The notes beneath the pieces are model-generated. The model was given only the letters and a program-made list of their open reading frames with translations. It ran no database searches and was not told the origin of the DNA. From Desulfobulbus propionicus (GTDB lineage: Bacteria; Desulfobacterota; Desulfobulbia; Desulfobulbales; Desulfobulbaceae): DNA of 64,000 nt. Numbering within the stretch: the first letter of the stretch is position 1; every line of letters begins with the position of its first letter. Both the position numbers and the translations under genes were made by a program. Shown here in pieces: positions 46,078 to 54,353 of this stretch. The stretch covers positions 124,001 to 188,000 of the forward strand of contig PDTC01000011.1 of assembly GCA_002748735.1 (NCBI GenBank), written 5' to 3'.

Positions 46078-49068
46078 GTGCGCATCGTTTTACTGATCTT
46101 TTTCCTGATACCCTCCCACCCCCTTTCCGGGCAGGCGGCACCAGCATCGCCTTTGGTTCATACCATACATGTCAGTTTTGACCTGCATGCAGGGATGGTG
46201 TTCGGTACCAGCCGGTTCGACCTCCCAGGCGAGCGCCCGCTACACCTTGCCTGCGGCCCCCTACTGGTTACCGGTAGCGTTCTCGAAAACGAAAATGGCC
46301 CACAACAGCAGGTTAAACCAGATACCACGAACAGGCTCCATCTGGCGCCTACCCGAAACAAGCGAGTACTCCTGCTCTCCTGGCAGCTCAATGCCAGGGC
46401 CACCCCCGGCAACAGTGTGGCGACCAACGGCATCACCCTTACCGGTTTCTGGCATCCCCGCACCGATGACGATGTCCTTTTCCGTGTTCAGGCCCAGCTA
46501 CCTCCTGGATTTACCGGGATCACCGAGGCCGAGGATCTCGAATACGGTGCCGGCATGCTCAAGGCCACCTTCCCGCATGCGCTGCCGGCCATCAACTTTG
46601 CCGCCGGTCCCTACGAGACCCTTCAACGTAACGTCGGCGCCACAACCCTATTCACCTTTTTCTATCCCGAGGATCGCCAGCTGGCCCAGCGCTACCTTGA
46701 AAAGGGCGCTGCCTTCATCAAACGCTTTGAGGCCCTGCTGGGTCCCTTTCCCTACCGTCGCTATGCAATCGTCGAAAACAGGTTACCCACAGGCTACGGC
46801 ATGCCTACCTACACCCTGCTCGGCCAGGCCGTGGTCAGGCTGCCGTTTATTGTCAACACCTCACTGGGGCACGAAATCCTTCACTCCTGGTTCGGGAACT
46901 CGGTCTTTGTGGCCGAAAATGGCAACTGGTGCGAGGCCCTCACCACCTACCTGGCAGATCAGGCCTTTGCCACAGACCGGGGTGAGGGAGTACTCTTCCG
47001 GAAAGAACAACTGCAGCGTTACCGCGCCTTCAGCTCATCACCCCCCATCACCCTCCAGGAATTTTCTGGCGGTCACCAGCACACTGCCAGGGCAGCTCGT
47101 GTTGTCGGCTACGACAAGGGTTCCATGGTCTTTCATATGCTGCGCAATCTCATCGGTGACCAGCACTTTTTCAGAGGCCTGCAGCTCCTCATCGAAAGGC
47201 ACCGGTTCCAGCGGGCCGGCTGGGCAGACGTGGAAGCCGCATTCGCACGTGCCTCCGGCCAGGACCTGCGCTGGTTTTTTGAGCAATGGCTCGAGCGGGA
47301 CGATATTCCCCGGCTGACAGTTAACAATGTTCGCCTGGATCAACGAGACGGGATGAGCCGGGTGCGTTTCACCCTCACCCAGAAAAACACCACACCCTAT
47401 AGGCTGCTGGTACCTGTTGCCGTAACAACCCCCGGCACCAAAGAGACGCAGAAGTTCACCGTCACCACCACAGACCGGTCCACTGAGGTCGAACTCCTGG
47501 TGAACGGTCTGCCCACAATGTTACAGGTGGACCCTGCGTATGACCTGATGCGAGAGCTGCAGGGAGATGAAGCGGCGCCAACCTGGTCAGTTCTGCTCGG
47601 GACAGAGGGAGCCATCGCTGTCCTGCCCGAGGAGTCTGGTCCCTGGCAGCCCCTGCTAAAGGCCCTGCCCTCAACCATCCAACAACTTCCAGCCAGCGAC
47701 CTGAGTACAGCCCAGCTTGCTACCTCCAGCATTCTCTTTCTCGGAGATTCACCACTGCGTCGCAGCGTTCTCGGAGACGCCACCAAGGACAACGGTTTTT
47801 TCCTACAGGTACTCAACAACCCGCTCAGCCCTGAACAGGTCATGGCAGTGATCGATGCCAGCGATGGCCAGCAGATCAAGCAAGCAACGCCTAAACTTCG
47901 CCATTACAGCAAGTACAGTCGCCTGCACTTCATCGATGGCCACATCCAGGAAAAAACAGTTGCGACCACGGATCAGGGTATTCTCGTCGAACTCTACCCG
48001 ACGCCCCTGGCAACGCCAGTGGACGCACTCCTGCCCTTTACCGCTCTGCTTGAAAAAATAGCAACCAGCCGTGTGATCTACGCCGGTGAGACCCACACCG
48101 ATTACGGGGCCCACCTACTCCAGCTCCAACTGCTGCAAACGCTTCACAGCAAAGACCCCAACATCGCCCTGGGGATGGAGATGTTTCCCCGTTCAGCCCA
48201 ACCAGTCCTCAACGCCTTTATCGAAGGCAAGATCGAGGAGCGGGAGTTCGTGGAGCAATCCGGCTATTACCACGTCTGGGGTTTCGACTACCGCCTGTAC
48301 CGGCCCCTGCTCACCTTTGCCCGCAGACACCAGATACCGGTTATCGGCCTCAACGCAGACCGCAAGCTCATCAGCTCGGTGGCAAAAACCGGCTCAACCG
48401 CCGGACTCAGTGAAGAACAGCTGGCCACCATCCCGGCAAGCCGTGACCTGAGCCTGCCAGGGTACCGCCGGCGGCTACAGTCCGTACACACCATGCATGG
48501 TGGCACCAGCCACCGTATAGATTTCACTGGCTTCCTCCAGGCCCAGGCATTGTGGGATGAAACCATGGCCGCCAGTATTGCCAGCTATCTTGAACGTAAC
48601 CCCCAGCAGCGGATGCTGGTCATTGCCGGAACTGGACATGTCTACCGCGACAATGCCATCCCGCCGAGGGTGAAGCGGCGGCTAAACGTCCGGCAAAGCG
48701 TACTCGCCCTGAGCACATCAGCGGCCCCCAGTACCGGCCCCGAAAAAGATGTTGATTACCTTGTTCGGGGGTTCGCCGCTCAACTACCGCCAGCCGGTAA
48801 ATTAGGAGTTCTCCTGGAGGAAGAGGACAGCGGCCTGCGCATAACCGGTTTCAGCACGACGAGCCGGGGCGGCGAGACTGGCCTGAAAAAAGACGACATC
48901 ATCGTCGCCATAAACGCTGAACCAGTAAAAAGCATTGCGGCGCTGCGATTTACCCTGCTCGATCTATCGGTTGGCGAAAGGGTCACCTTGCAGGTGCAAC
49001 GCGGCGCACATGCTGAAAACATTGAGGTTGAACTGAGTACCCCGCCCCTACCGCCCGGACATCCATAA
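46078..49068 (+). CDS. Exported M1-type peptidase fused to ChaN-like and PDZ domains
   Basis: 996 residues from GTG 46078, six bases behind GGAGG; an ATG 75 bases upstream overlaps the likely promoter. The signal peptide is MRIVLLIFFLIPSHPLSGQAAPA. Residues to ~430 form a gluzincin domain with the zinc motif HEILH (265-269) and Glu286 (spacing 16 rather than the usual 18), including HSWFGNS and KGSMVFHMLRNLIG. Residues ~664-880 are a ChaN/Tiki-type domain (VIYAGETHTDYGAH, ALGMEMFPRSAQPVLNAFIEG, VIAGTGHVYRDNAIP). The last ~90 residues form a PDZ domain (GGETGLKKDDIIVAINAEPVKSI). Probably a periplasmic peptidase; ChaN relatives bind haem or act as metalloproteases. No partner genes are adjacent. 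Confidence 0.85.
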   Translation: MRIVLLIFFLIPSHPLSGQAAPASPLVHTIHVSFDLHAGMVFGTSRFDLPGERPLHLACGPLLVTGSVLENENGPQQQVKPDTTNRLHLAPTRNKRVLLLSWQLNARATPGNSVATNGITLTGFWHPRTDDDVLFRVQAQLPPGFTGITEAEDLEYGAGMLKATFPHALPAINFAAGPYETLQRNVGATTLFTFFYPEDRQLAQRYLEKGAAFIKRFEALLGPFPYRRYAIVENRLPTGYGMPTYTLLGQAVVRLPFIVNTSLGHEILHSWFGNSVFVAENGNWCEALTTYLADQAFATDRGEGVLFRKEQLQRYRAFSSSPPITLQEFSGGHQHTARAARVVGYDKGSMVFHMLRNLIGDQHFFRGLQLLIERHRFQRAGWADVEAAFARASGQDLRWFFEQWLERDDIPRLTVNNVRLDQRDGMSRVRFTLTQKNTTPYRLLVPVAVTTPGTKETQKFTVTTTDRSTEVELLVNGLPTMLQVDPAYDLMRELQGDEAAPTWSVLLGTEGAIAVLPEESGPWQPLLKALPSTIQQLPASDLSTAQLATSSILFLGDSPLRRSVLGDATKDNGFFLQVLNNPLSPEQVMAVIDASDGQQIKQATPKLRHYSKYSRLHFIDGHIQEKTVATTDQGILVELYPTPLATPVDALLPFTALLEKIATSRVIYAGETHTDYGAHLLQLQLLQTLHSKDPNIALGMEMFPRSAQPVLNAFIEGKIEEREFVEQSGYYHVWGFDYRLYRPLLTFARRHQIPVIGLNADRKLISSVAKTGSTAGLSEEQLATIPASRDLSLPGYRRRLQSVHTMHGGTSHRIDFTGFLQAQALWDETMAASIASYLERNPQQRMLVIAGTGHVYRDNAIPPRVKRRLNVRQSVLALSTSAAPSTGPEKDVDYLVRGFAAQLPPAGKLGVLLEEEDSGLRITGFSTTSRGGETGLKKDDIIVAINAEPVKSIAALRFTLLDLSVGERVTLQVQRGAHAENIEVELSTPPLPPGHP

Positions 49069-49180
49069 ACAACGGAAGTGCTCGCAGATGGCTTGTAGGG
49101 TTATCCCGTTTTCATCAACATGATGATGGCTTTCGCGAAAAACTACGCCTGCCCCCTTTAACCTGTGACAGAAAACACAA

Positions 49181-49214
49181 ACAGCGGTCTTCCGGAAAAC
49201 CGGAAGACCGCTGT
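49181..49214 (-). terminator. Rho-independent terminator of the PEP-CTERM gene
   Basis: A perfect 15-base-pair stem (49181-49195 with 49200-49214, ACAGCGGTCTTCCGG) with a four-base loop. On the minus strand it is followed by TTTGTGTTTTC. It lies 36 bases behind the PEP-CTERM stop and could also stop the converging M1 gene transcript. Confidence 0.88.
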
Positions 49215-49249
49215 GCACAACTAATTCCTAACGGGTATACTTACGGGAG

Positions 49250-49822
49250 TTATGTTCTGGTGAAGCGTCTGCGGCGAGCCGTGGCAAGACCGACAAGGCC
49301 GGAGCCGAACAGCAACATGGTAGCAGGCTCGGGGACCGGAGTAGTGACAACACGACCATACAGACGAGAGTGATCGAGCCAAATGGCAGCACCCTCTTGA
49401 TTATGGACATCAAGGGTGACGTCAAACATTCCATCGGCATTCAACCAGTGTACATCGACAACCACTGCGTACCGGTCATTGTCGATTGCATCTAATTCTT
49501 CCCACACCATTTGCTGAGCATTAAATCCTAGCCGAACTGACGCTGTATAATCCCATTCAACCAAGAGGTTCTCTGGTCCCCCAGTTACACCGCTGGTGAA
49601 ATCCAATTCAAGGTATGCTTTGGCTACACGGTTACCTGCAATCTCGTCGGTCACGTCGTGGGTATACGTGAAAGATTCGTTATTCGCAATTGACATTGCC
49701 CCGGAAGCACGAGAAGATCCCCAACTATCAACCACATCCTCAAATTGATAGGACTGTGCAAACGCATTTCCACTCAAGCCGAGCAAAACCGTACACACAG
49801 CAGTGACTATCAATTTTTTCAT
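49250..49822 (-). CDS. PEP-CTERM sorting domain protein
   Basis: 190 residues, ATG 49822 behind a strong GAGGAGGAAGG. The signal peptide is MKKLIVTAVCTVLLGLSGNAFA. The mature part is acidic and beta-rich (SWGSSRASGAMSIANNESFTYTHDVTDEI). The C-terminus is the textbook PEP-CTERM signal: VPEPATM, a hydrophobic helix LLFGSGLVGLA and the basic TARRRRFTRT. Exosortase would cut it there and release or anchor it in the exopolysaccharide layer. It has its own sigma-54 promoter and terminator. The matching XrtA-type sugar transferase is at 27.4 kb. Confidence 0.92.
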   Translation of the reverse strand: MKKLIVTAVCTVLLGLSGNAFAQSYQFEDVVDSWGSSRASGAMSIANNESFTYTHDVTDEIAGNRVAKAYLELDFTSGVTGGPENLLVEWDYTASVRLGFNAQQMVWEELDAIDNDRYAVVVDVHWLNADGMFDVTLDVHNQEGAAIWLDHSRLYGRVVTTPVPEPATMLLFGSGLVGLATARRRRFTRT

Positions 49823-49895
49823 ATCCTTCCTCCTCTTGCGTAGAACACATGTCTACTTTTTCACTACCTAAAAAATTAACTTATTCTCTTTTTAT

Positions 49896-49914
49896 TATGC
49901 AAAATAAAGACCAG
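49896..49914 (-). promoter_or_regulatory. Sigma-54 (-24/-12) promoter of the PEP-CTERM gene
   Basis: The minus strand reads CTGGTCTTTATTTTGCAT: GG (49912-49911) and GC (49900-49899) ten bases apart, with TTTGCA at -12. The start would be near 49887, with a ~65-base leader. PEP-CTERM genes in exosortase-A species are known to be controlled by RpoN with PrsK/PrsR, which fits. Confidence 0.65.
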
Positions 49915-50056
49915 CTCAACCAGAAAAGTTTTTTCCTTGTAACATGTTAAATTAACTAAAAAAAACGGCGAGATTCCCCAAGAAGACAACATCACATCCT
50001 TTATGAACATTTTGTTTTTCCGTAAATTCAGCTATAGCAAACGGCTGGATCTTTTG

Positions 50057-50108
50057 GGCTCTACAGCAAAACTCCTTGCAGGGCAAGTGATTGCAAGGAG
50101 GATGAGCC
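50057..50108. repeat. Nested inverted repeat between folP and the PEP-CTERM gene
   Basis: CTCCTTGCA (50072-50080) and TGCAAGGAG (50092-50100) are perfect inverted repeats around 11 bases. They are enclosed by GGCTC (50057-50061) and GAGCC (50104-50108). The internal bulge and lack of a T tract make it unlike a plain terminator. It lies in the 412-base gap between the PEP-CTERM start (49822) and the folP stop (50235). No coding frame in this gap is convincing. Confidence 0.7.
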
Positions 50109-50234
50109 GCCCTTCCTGCCCCTGTTTATTTTTCCGGAATTCTGAAAACCCGAAAACCACAACTGCACCAATCTTCTTCCAGGGACAATGCCTCGATTTT
50201 TCGTTTAAGGGGCAGAGGTCATGCAAGATATTTT

Positions 50235-51035
50235 TTAGCTACTGTGACGGACGGCCTGCTGGAGGCGCAGAGCCAGAACTGTTTTTTCAACGTCATGGAC
50301 GCGGAGAATATCTGCACCATCACCGGCACACAGCGCCGACAACACAGCGGTCGGCCAGTCACGCTGCTCTATTGGCAGGCCGAGCAGTTTCTCAAAAAAA
50401 GATTTTCTCGAATGACCGATGAGGACCGGGCACCCAAGGTGCTTAAACGACCCAATATTTGCCAAGATGGTGAGGTTGTGCTCGAGAGCTTTACCAAAAC
50501 CGATACCAGGATCAAGGATGACGCGCTGCCTGCTGATACCGCCGCGCTCCAGCCAGGCAAGCCGCTCTTCAAAAAATGCGCACACCTCAGCGATCACGTC
50601 ATCGTAATGGGGATTTTTCTGCATGGTGCCGGGCGTTCCCTGCATGTGCATGACAACTACCGAACAGTCACAGCTCTGGGCAACATCGAGCATCTGCTCG
50701 TCCTGACGAAACGCGGCAATATCGTTAATCATGGTCGCACCGGCAGCAAGGGCTTGCCGGGCGACCTCGGCCTTGGTGGTGTCGATACTGATCGGCAGGT
50801 CTGTCACCTGACGGATGCAGTGAAGTGCCGGCAAAACTCGGGCAAGCTCCTCGGCCTCGCTTACCGGTTCCGCAAAGGGTCGGGTTGACTCACCGCCAAC
50901 ATCAATAATATCAGCACCGGCTTCGACCATCCTGGTCACCTGGGCAAGGAGGTGTTCCTCAGCCAGGTATGCGCCGCCATCAGAAAAGCTGTCCGGCGTG
51001 ACATTGAGGATTCCCATAACTTGAGGGCACGGCAT
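50235..51035 (-). CDS. folP: Dihydropteroate synthase
   Basis: 266 residues from ATG 51035 (AAGGAG seven bases upstream). It condenses p-aminobenzoate with dihydropterin pyrophosphate in folate synthesis. VMGILNVTPDSFSDGG, ADIIDVGGESTRP, SIDTTKAEVARQAL, INDIAAFR, VVMHMQGTPGTMQ, DPGIGFGK and GHSRKSFF are the family motifs. In many relatives folP lies directly behind ftsH; here three propeller genes stand between them. Confidence 0.97.
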   Translation of the reverse strand: MPCPQVMGILNVTPDSFSDGGAYLAEEHLLAQVTRMVEAGADIIDVGGESTRPFAEPVSEAEELARVLPALHCIRQVTDLPISIDTTKAEVARQALAAGATMINDIAAFRQDEQMLDVAQSCDCSVVVMHMQGTPGTMQKNPHYDDVIAEVCAFFEERLAWLERGGISRQRVILDPGIGFGKALEHNLTILANIGSFKHLGCPVLIGHSRKSFFEKLLGLPIEQRDWPTAVLSALCAGDGADILRVHDVEKTVLALRLQQAVRHSS

Positions 51036-51103
51036 CGCGTATCTCCTTCTATTACAGCTTCGCTGGCCTCGAAACAGAACAACGCGCATCTTGGCGAATC
51101 ATC

Positions 51104-51135
51104 AAGGGCGAGGAGGTTGCCCCTGCCTCGCCCTT
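51104..51135. repeat. Inverted repeat upstream of folP
   Basis: AAGGGCGAGG (51104-51113) and CCTCGCCCTT (51126-51135) form a perfect ten-base-pair stem with a 12-base loop. No T tract follows on either strand. It lies 69 bases before the folP start and may be a second stop signal for the repeat-protein transcript or a leader structure of folP. Confidence 0.6.
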
Positions 51136-51189
51136 CTCACAAAACCATGTAGCCAGTCCTGCTTAAGCCGACGTTGTCTGTTTGTTCCA

Positions 51190-51218
51190 AGCGCCGGGCA
51201 CTATTAGCATCCGGCGCT
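51190..51218 (-). terminator. Probable terminator of the first propeller locus
   Basis: AGCGCCGG (51190-51197) pairs with CCGGCGCT (51211-51218) with a 13-base loop, 16 bases behind the stop at 51234. The T tract on the minus strand is weak (TTGG), so termination may be inefficient. Confidence 0.45.
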
Positions 51219-51233
51219 TTTCCAGGACTTTTT

Positions 51234-52313
51234 TTAGTCTCTTTTCTTGGGCAGAAACAGCTCCCAGGGGAAGTCGTTGCTCGCAAGGTCATGGCGAAGA
51301 ATAGTGCCACCATCGCCAACGACAACAACGTCCCTGTCCTCGCTGCCGGAAACGCTATACAAGTCTTCTGTGGTTCCAGAAATCATGGTGCTCCAGCTGC
51401 TGCCATCGTAGTGAAGAATGGTGCCGCTTTTCCCAACGGCAAAAACATCATCAGCGCTACTGCCCCAGATATCGATGAGCTCAGCTGTTCCCGAAGGCAG
51501 GGGCATGGGTTCCCAATAGAGAGAAAGATCATCATCCTCAAGGTAATGGAGGATAACCCCAACAACACCGTTTCCACCAGGGCCCGAAGTACTCCCCACA
51601 GCAAACATATCATTTTCGCTGACTCCCCACACACCATTGAGTTCCACGGATATTTCCAAACTCCAGAGTTTCCACTCCGCCCCGTCATAAAAGAGGAGTG
51701 TACCGCTACTCCCGACAGCAATGGCGAGAGTCTCTTCGTAGGGGAAACTAGACCTCCACCCCCACAGGCTTCTGAGATGTTCTGTGGTATTGGAAATCAT
51801 GTTACTCCAGCTGTTGCCATTGTAGTGACGGATGGTTCCATTGCTCCCCACGGCAAAGACATCACTGCCGCTACTGCCCCACACGTCGGCAAGATTTGCA
51901 TACGTCCCCGAAGTCATTGAGGTCCAGCTGCTGCCATCATAGCGGCGGATGGATCCACCAGCACCGACAGCAAAGACATCATCAGTACTGCTCCCCCACA
52001 CGCCAGAGATAGTTCCCCAACCAGAGCTCGAAGTGCTCCAGCTACCGTCTCTGTAGTGGAAGATGGTAGCGCTTTCGCCGACAGCGAAGACATCATCAGC
52101 GTTGCTCCTCCATACGCCATTGAGTTGTTTTTTCTCACCGGAGTTCATGGCGGTCCAGCTGTTGTTCTCCCGTCGGAGGATGGCACCCTCCTCACCGACA
52201 ACAAAGACATCACTACCGCTGCTGCCCCACACGCCAGTAGCCGAACGTACCCACAGCATAGACATTATCGGAATCGCTTCCCCACACGGCAAAGAAATCC
52301 GTATTGAATGCAC
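51234..52313 (-). CDS. C-terminal part of frame-broken propeller protein, copy 1
   Basis: This frame holds about eight repeats of the type VWGSSGSDVFAVG-x2-GTILHYDG-x2-W-x2-M and ends with the family tail NDFPWELFLPKKRD. It has no signal peptide; its first ~29 codons only overlap the preceding frame. Repeat coding truly begins at about 52237, inside a 113-bp block shared with copy 2. The frame is one base displaced from the N-terminal part (52213-53067). Together the two parts contain 14 repeat motifs, twice seven. Best read as the broken second half of one gene; it could also be silent sequence or an assembly fault. Confidence 0.7.
   Translation of the reverse strand: MHSIRISLPCGEAIPIMSMLWVRSATGVWGSSGSDVFVVGEEGAILRRENNSWTAMNSGEKKQLNGVWRSNADDVFAVGESATIFHYRDGSWSTSSSGWGTISGVWGSSTDDVFAVGAGGSIRRYDGSSWTSMTSGTYANLADVWGSSGSDVFAVGSNGTIRHYNGNSWSNMISNTTEHLRSLWGWRSSFPYEETLAIAVGSSGTLLFYDGAEWKLWSLEISVELNGVWGVSENDMFAVGSTSGPGGNGVVGVILHYLEDDDLSLYWEPMPLPSGTAELIDIWGSSADDVFAVGKSGTILHYDGSSWSTMISGTTEDLYSVSGSEDRDVVVVGDGGTILRHDLASNDFPWELFLPKKRD
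52127..52239. repeat. 113-bp block shared by propeller copies 1 and 2 (first member)
   Basis: The stretch matches 54241-54353 with one difference seen by eye (position 14). It encodes, on the minus strand, TGVWGSSGSDVFVVGEEGAILRR and the following ENNSWTAMNSGEKKQ. In both copies the 5' edge (coding sense) is exactly where the reading frame breaks; beyond the 3' edge the copies diverge. Confidence 0.85.
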
Positions 52314-53067
52314 CAGAAGTCATATATTGCCATTGGTTGTTAGTATAACGAAGAATATGTCCTCGTTCCGCCACAACAAAGACATCGCTACCGCTGCTGC
52401 CCCACACGCCAGTGAACACGGGCTTTACTCCCCCCGGCAACAACGGTAAGGACTCAGAACTCCAGTTGCTACCATCATAGCGGAGGATGGTGCCTTCATC
52501 ACCAACGGCAAAGACATTATCAGTACTGCTCCCCCACACGCCATGAAAAGCTGCTGTCACCCCCGCCGGCAGCCCCATAACGCTCCAGGCGCTGCCATCA
52601 TAGTGGAGAATGGTGCCTTCATCACCAACGGCAAAGACATTATCAGTACTGCTCCCCCACACGCCAGCAAGATCTGCTGTCACTCCCGCCGGCAGCCCCA
52701 TAACGCTCCAGCTGCTACCACTGTAGTGAAGGATGGTGCCGTCATCGCCAACGGCAAAAAGGTCACTGCTGCCATCTCCCCAGATACTTCTAAGAGTGAC
52801 ATCTGTTGCCGAGGGCATACCGGTCCAGACACTGCCATCGTAGTGAAGAATAGTGCCGACTTCACCGACGGCAAAGAGATCATTGGGACTGGTCCCCCAA
52901 ACGTCATTGAGATCATGTCCCTGGGGCAGGGGATTCTCCCAGCACCACTTATCCGCAGAGCAAACCTTTGCCCAGGCCTGATGGCCGCAGACAAGCAACA
53001 GCATGAACCCAACGACAGATGTCAGCGTCAGCCATGATCGAATGACAGCCGTAAATGAATTTTTCAT
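52213..53067 (-). CDS. Secreted propeller-repeat protein, N-terminal part, copy 1 (frame-broken)
   Basis: 284 codons, ATG 53067 with AGGAGGG upstream. The signal peptide is MKNSFTAVIRSWLTLTSVVG with the core MLLLVCGHQAWA. A short Cys-containing linker (KVCSADKWCWENPLPQG) follows, then six ~41-residue repeats (two of them 123 bp apart and nearly identical in DNA). The sixth repeat stops after DNVYAVGTFG and runs out of frame into WRVGQQR. The continuation lies in the overlapping frame ending at 51234. The intact paralogue at 55398-56384 shows that signal peptide and tail belong to one protein. Confidence 0.75.
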   Translation of the reverse strand: MKNSFTAVIRSWLTLTSVVGFMLLLVCGHQAWAKVCSADKWCWENPLPQGHDLNDVWGTSPNDLFAVGEVGTILHYDGSVWTGMPSATDVTLRSIWGDGSSDLFAVGDDGTILHYSGSSWSVMGLPAGVTADLAGVWGSSTDNVFAVGDEGTILHYDGSAWSVMGLPAGVTAAFHGVWGSSTDNVFAVGDEGTILRYDGSNWSSESLPLLPGGVKPVFTGVWGSSGSDVFVVAERGHILRYTNNQWQYMTSGAFNTDFFAVWGSDSDNVYAVGTFGYWRVGQQR

Positions 53068-53304
53068 TGTACTTCCCTCCTCATGGAGTTTTTCTGGTTA
53101 CAGGCAACTTGAAAGAACCATTTGTCTTGTGGCCCTGGTATGTACAGGTTTACCAGTGTATCGCCAATTCATGAGGTGCTCAAGTAAAATTCTCAAAATT
53201 TCATCGTAAAAATACAAAGATTATACGTTTGCTGACAGCATCTCCGCCCCATCTGGATTCAAGACCTATCCCTGGATACGCTGCCGCCTCACTGCCCAGT
53301 CATG
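53068..53304. repeat. Duplicated upstream region, copy 1
   Basis: This intergenic stretch matches 55069-55304 closely, including the conserved minus-strand segment around AAATTTTGAGAATTTTACTTGAGCACCTCATGAAT. A weak promoter TTGAGC-N17-TACACT can be drawn in it. It shows that gene and promoter were duplicated together, about 2.0 kb apart. With 53305-53401 this forms a 334-base gap without genes. Confidence 0.8.
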
Positions 53305-53350
53305 CTGAAAAAAACCGCAATCAAGCAAGACCTGGCGGCTAACACCGGGC

Positions 53351-53389
53351 AAAAAAAAAGGCCGGACGCTAGTCGCGTCCGGCCTTTTT
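53351..53389 (-). terminator. Strong (bidirectional) terminator of propeller copy 2
   Basis: GGCCGGACGC (53360-53369) pairs perfectly with GCGTCCGGCC (53375-53384), loop of five, flanked by nine A and five T. On the minus strand it follows the stop at 53402 with a nine-T tail. Confidence 0.9.
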
Positions 53390-53401
53390 CCAGGACTTTT
53401 T

Positions 53402-54346
53402 TTAGTTTCTTTTCTTGGGCAGAAACAGCTCCCAGGGAAAATCTTTGCTTTCAAGGTCACGGCGCAGGATGGTACCGTCGTCAGACCCGACAACAACAAC
53501 ATCCTTACCCCTACTTCCGGAAATGCCAGAAAAATTATCTGTGGCTCCAGAAATCATGGGGCTCCATTCATTGCCATCGTAATGAAGGATGGTGCCGCTA
53601 TCACCAACGGCAAAGACGTCTCTGCCGCTACTCCCCCACACGCCAGCAAGATCTGCTGTTGTATTCGAGGTCATAGTGCTCCAGCTGCTACCATCGTAGT
53701 GAAGGATGGTGCCGGCATTGCCCACAGCAAAGACATCACTGCCGTTGCTGCCCCATACGCCAGTAAGAGCTGCTGTCGCTCCCGACGGCGGAGTCATGGC
53801 GCTCCAGCCGCCATCATAATGGAAGATCGTCCCATTAGTGCCCACGACAAAGACATCTCTCCTGGCACTTCCCCAGACGGCGAGAAAATTTCTGTTCACA
53901 AAGGTATAGGTGGTCCAACCACTGCCATCGTAGTGGGTAATGACTCCACTCCCCCCTTGTCTCCCCACGGCAAAGACATCACTACCGCTACTGCCCCAAA
54001 TGCCATTAAGCCGTGCCGATGCATCGAACATCGAGCTCCAGCTATTGCCATCGTAGTGGCGAATGTAGTTATAGCTGATAGCAAAGACATCATCAGCGCT
54101 ACTGCCCCATACAGCCTGAAGTGCTATTGTCGTCCCCGAGTTCATGGCGGTCCAGCTGCTGCCATCGTGGCGAAGAACGGTACCGCCATTGCCAACGGCG
54201 AAGGCATCACTGTCGCTACTCCTCCACACGGCTCTGAGCTGTTTTTTCTCACCAGAGTTCATGGCGGTCCAGCTGTTGTTCTCCCGTCGGAGGATGGCAC
54301 CCTCCTCACCGACAACAAAGACATCACTACCGCTGCTGCCCCACAC
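53402..54346 (-). CDS. C-terminal part of frame-broken propeller protein, copy 2
   Basis: 314 codons beginning at a GTG that is simply the Val of the first VWGSSGSDVF repeat; a TGA lies six codons upstream and no ribosome binding site is present. It contains eight repeats and ends in KDFPWELFLPKKRN. The frame is two bases displaced from the N-terminal part (54259-55068), whereas copy 1 is displaced by one. The first ~113 bp are the block shared with copy 1. Probably not translated on its own. Confidence 0.7.
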   Translation of the reverse strand: MWGSSGSDVFVVGEEGAILRRENNSWTAMNSGEKKQLRAVWRSSDSDAFAVGNGGTVLRHDGSSWTAMNSGTTIALQAVWGSSADDVFAISYNYIRHYDGNSWSSMFDASARLNGIWGSSGSDVFAVGRQGGSGVITHYDGSGWTTYTFVNRNFLAVWGSARRDVFVVGTNGTIFHYDGGWSAMTPPSGATAALTGVWGSNGSDVFAVGNAGTILHYDGSSWSTMTSNTTADLAGVWGSSGRDVFAVGDSGTILHYDGNEWSPMISGATDNFSGISGSRGKDVVVVGSDDGTILRRDLESKDFPWELFLPKKRN

Positions 54347-54353
54347 GCCAGTA
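54241..54353. repeat. 113-bp block shared by propeller copies 1 and 2 (second member)
   Basis: Counterpart of 52127-52239 with one visible difference. The frame break of copy 2 lies at its coding-sense 5' edge (HYDG joined to TGVWG with the intervening half repeat missing). Confidence 0.85.

Noticed and set aside
49823-50234. c-di-GMP (GEMM) riboswitch before the PEP-CTERM gene
   Set aside because: The conserved core segments of GEMM-I or GEMM-II are not present on either strand.
50003-50422. 139-codon plus-strand frame over the folP-PEP-CTERM gap
   Set aside because: It runs across the inverted repeat and into the antisense of folP, lacks a ribosome binding site and shows no protein-like pattern.
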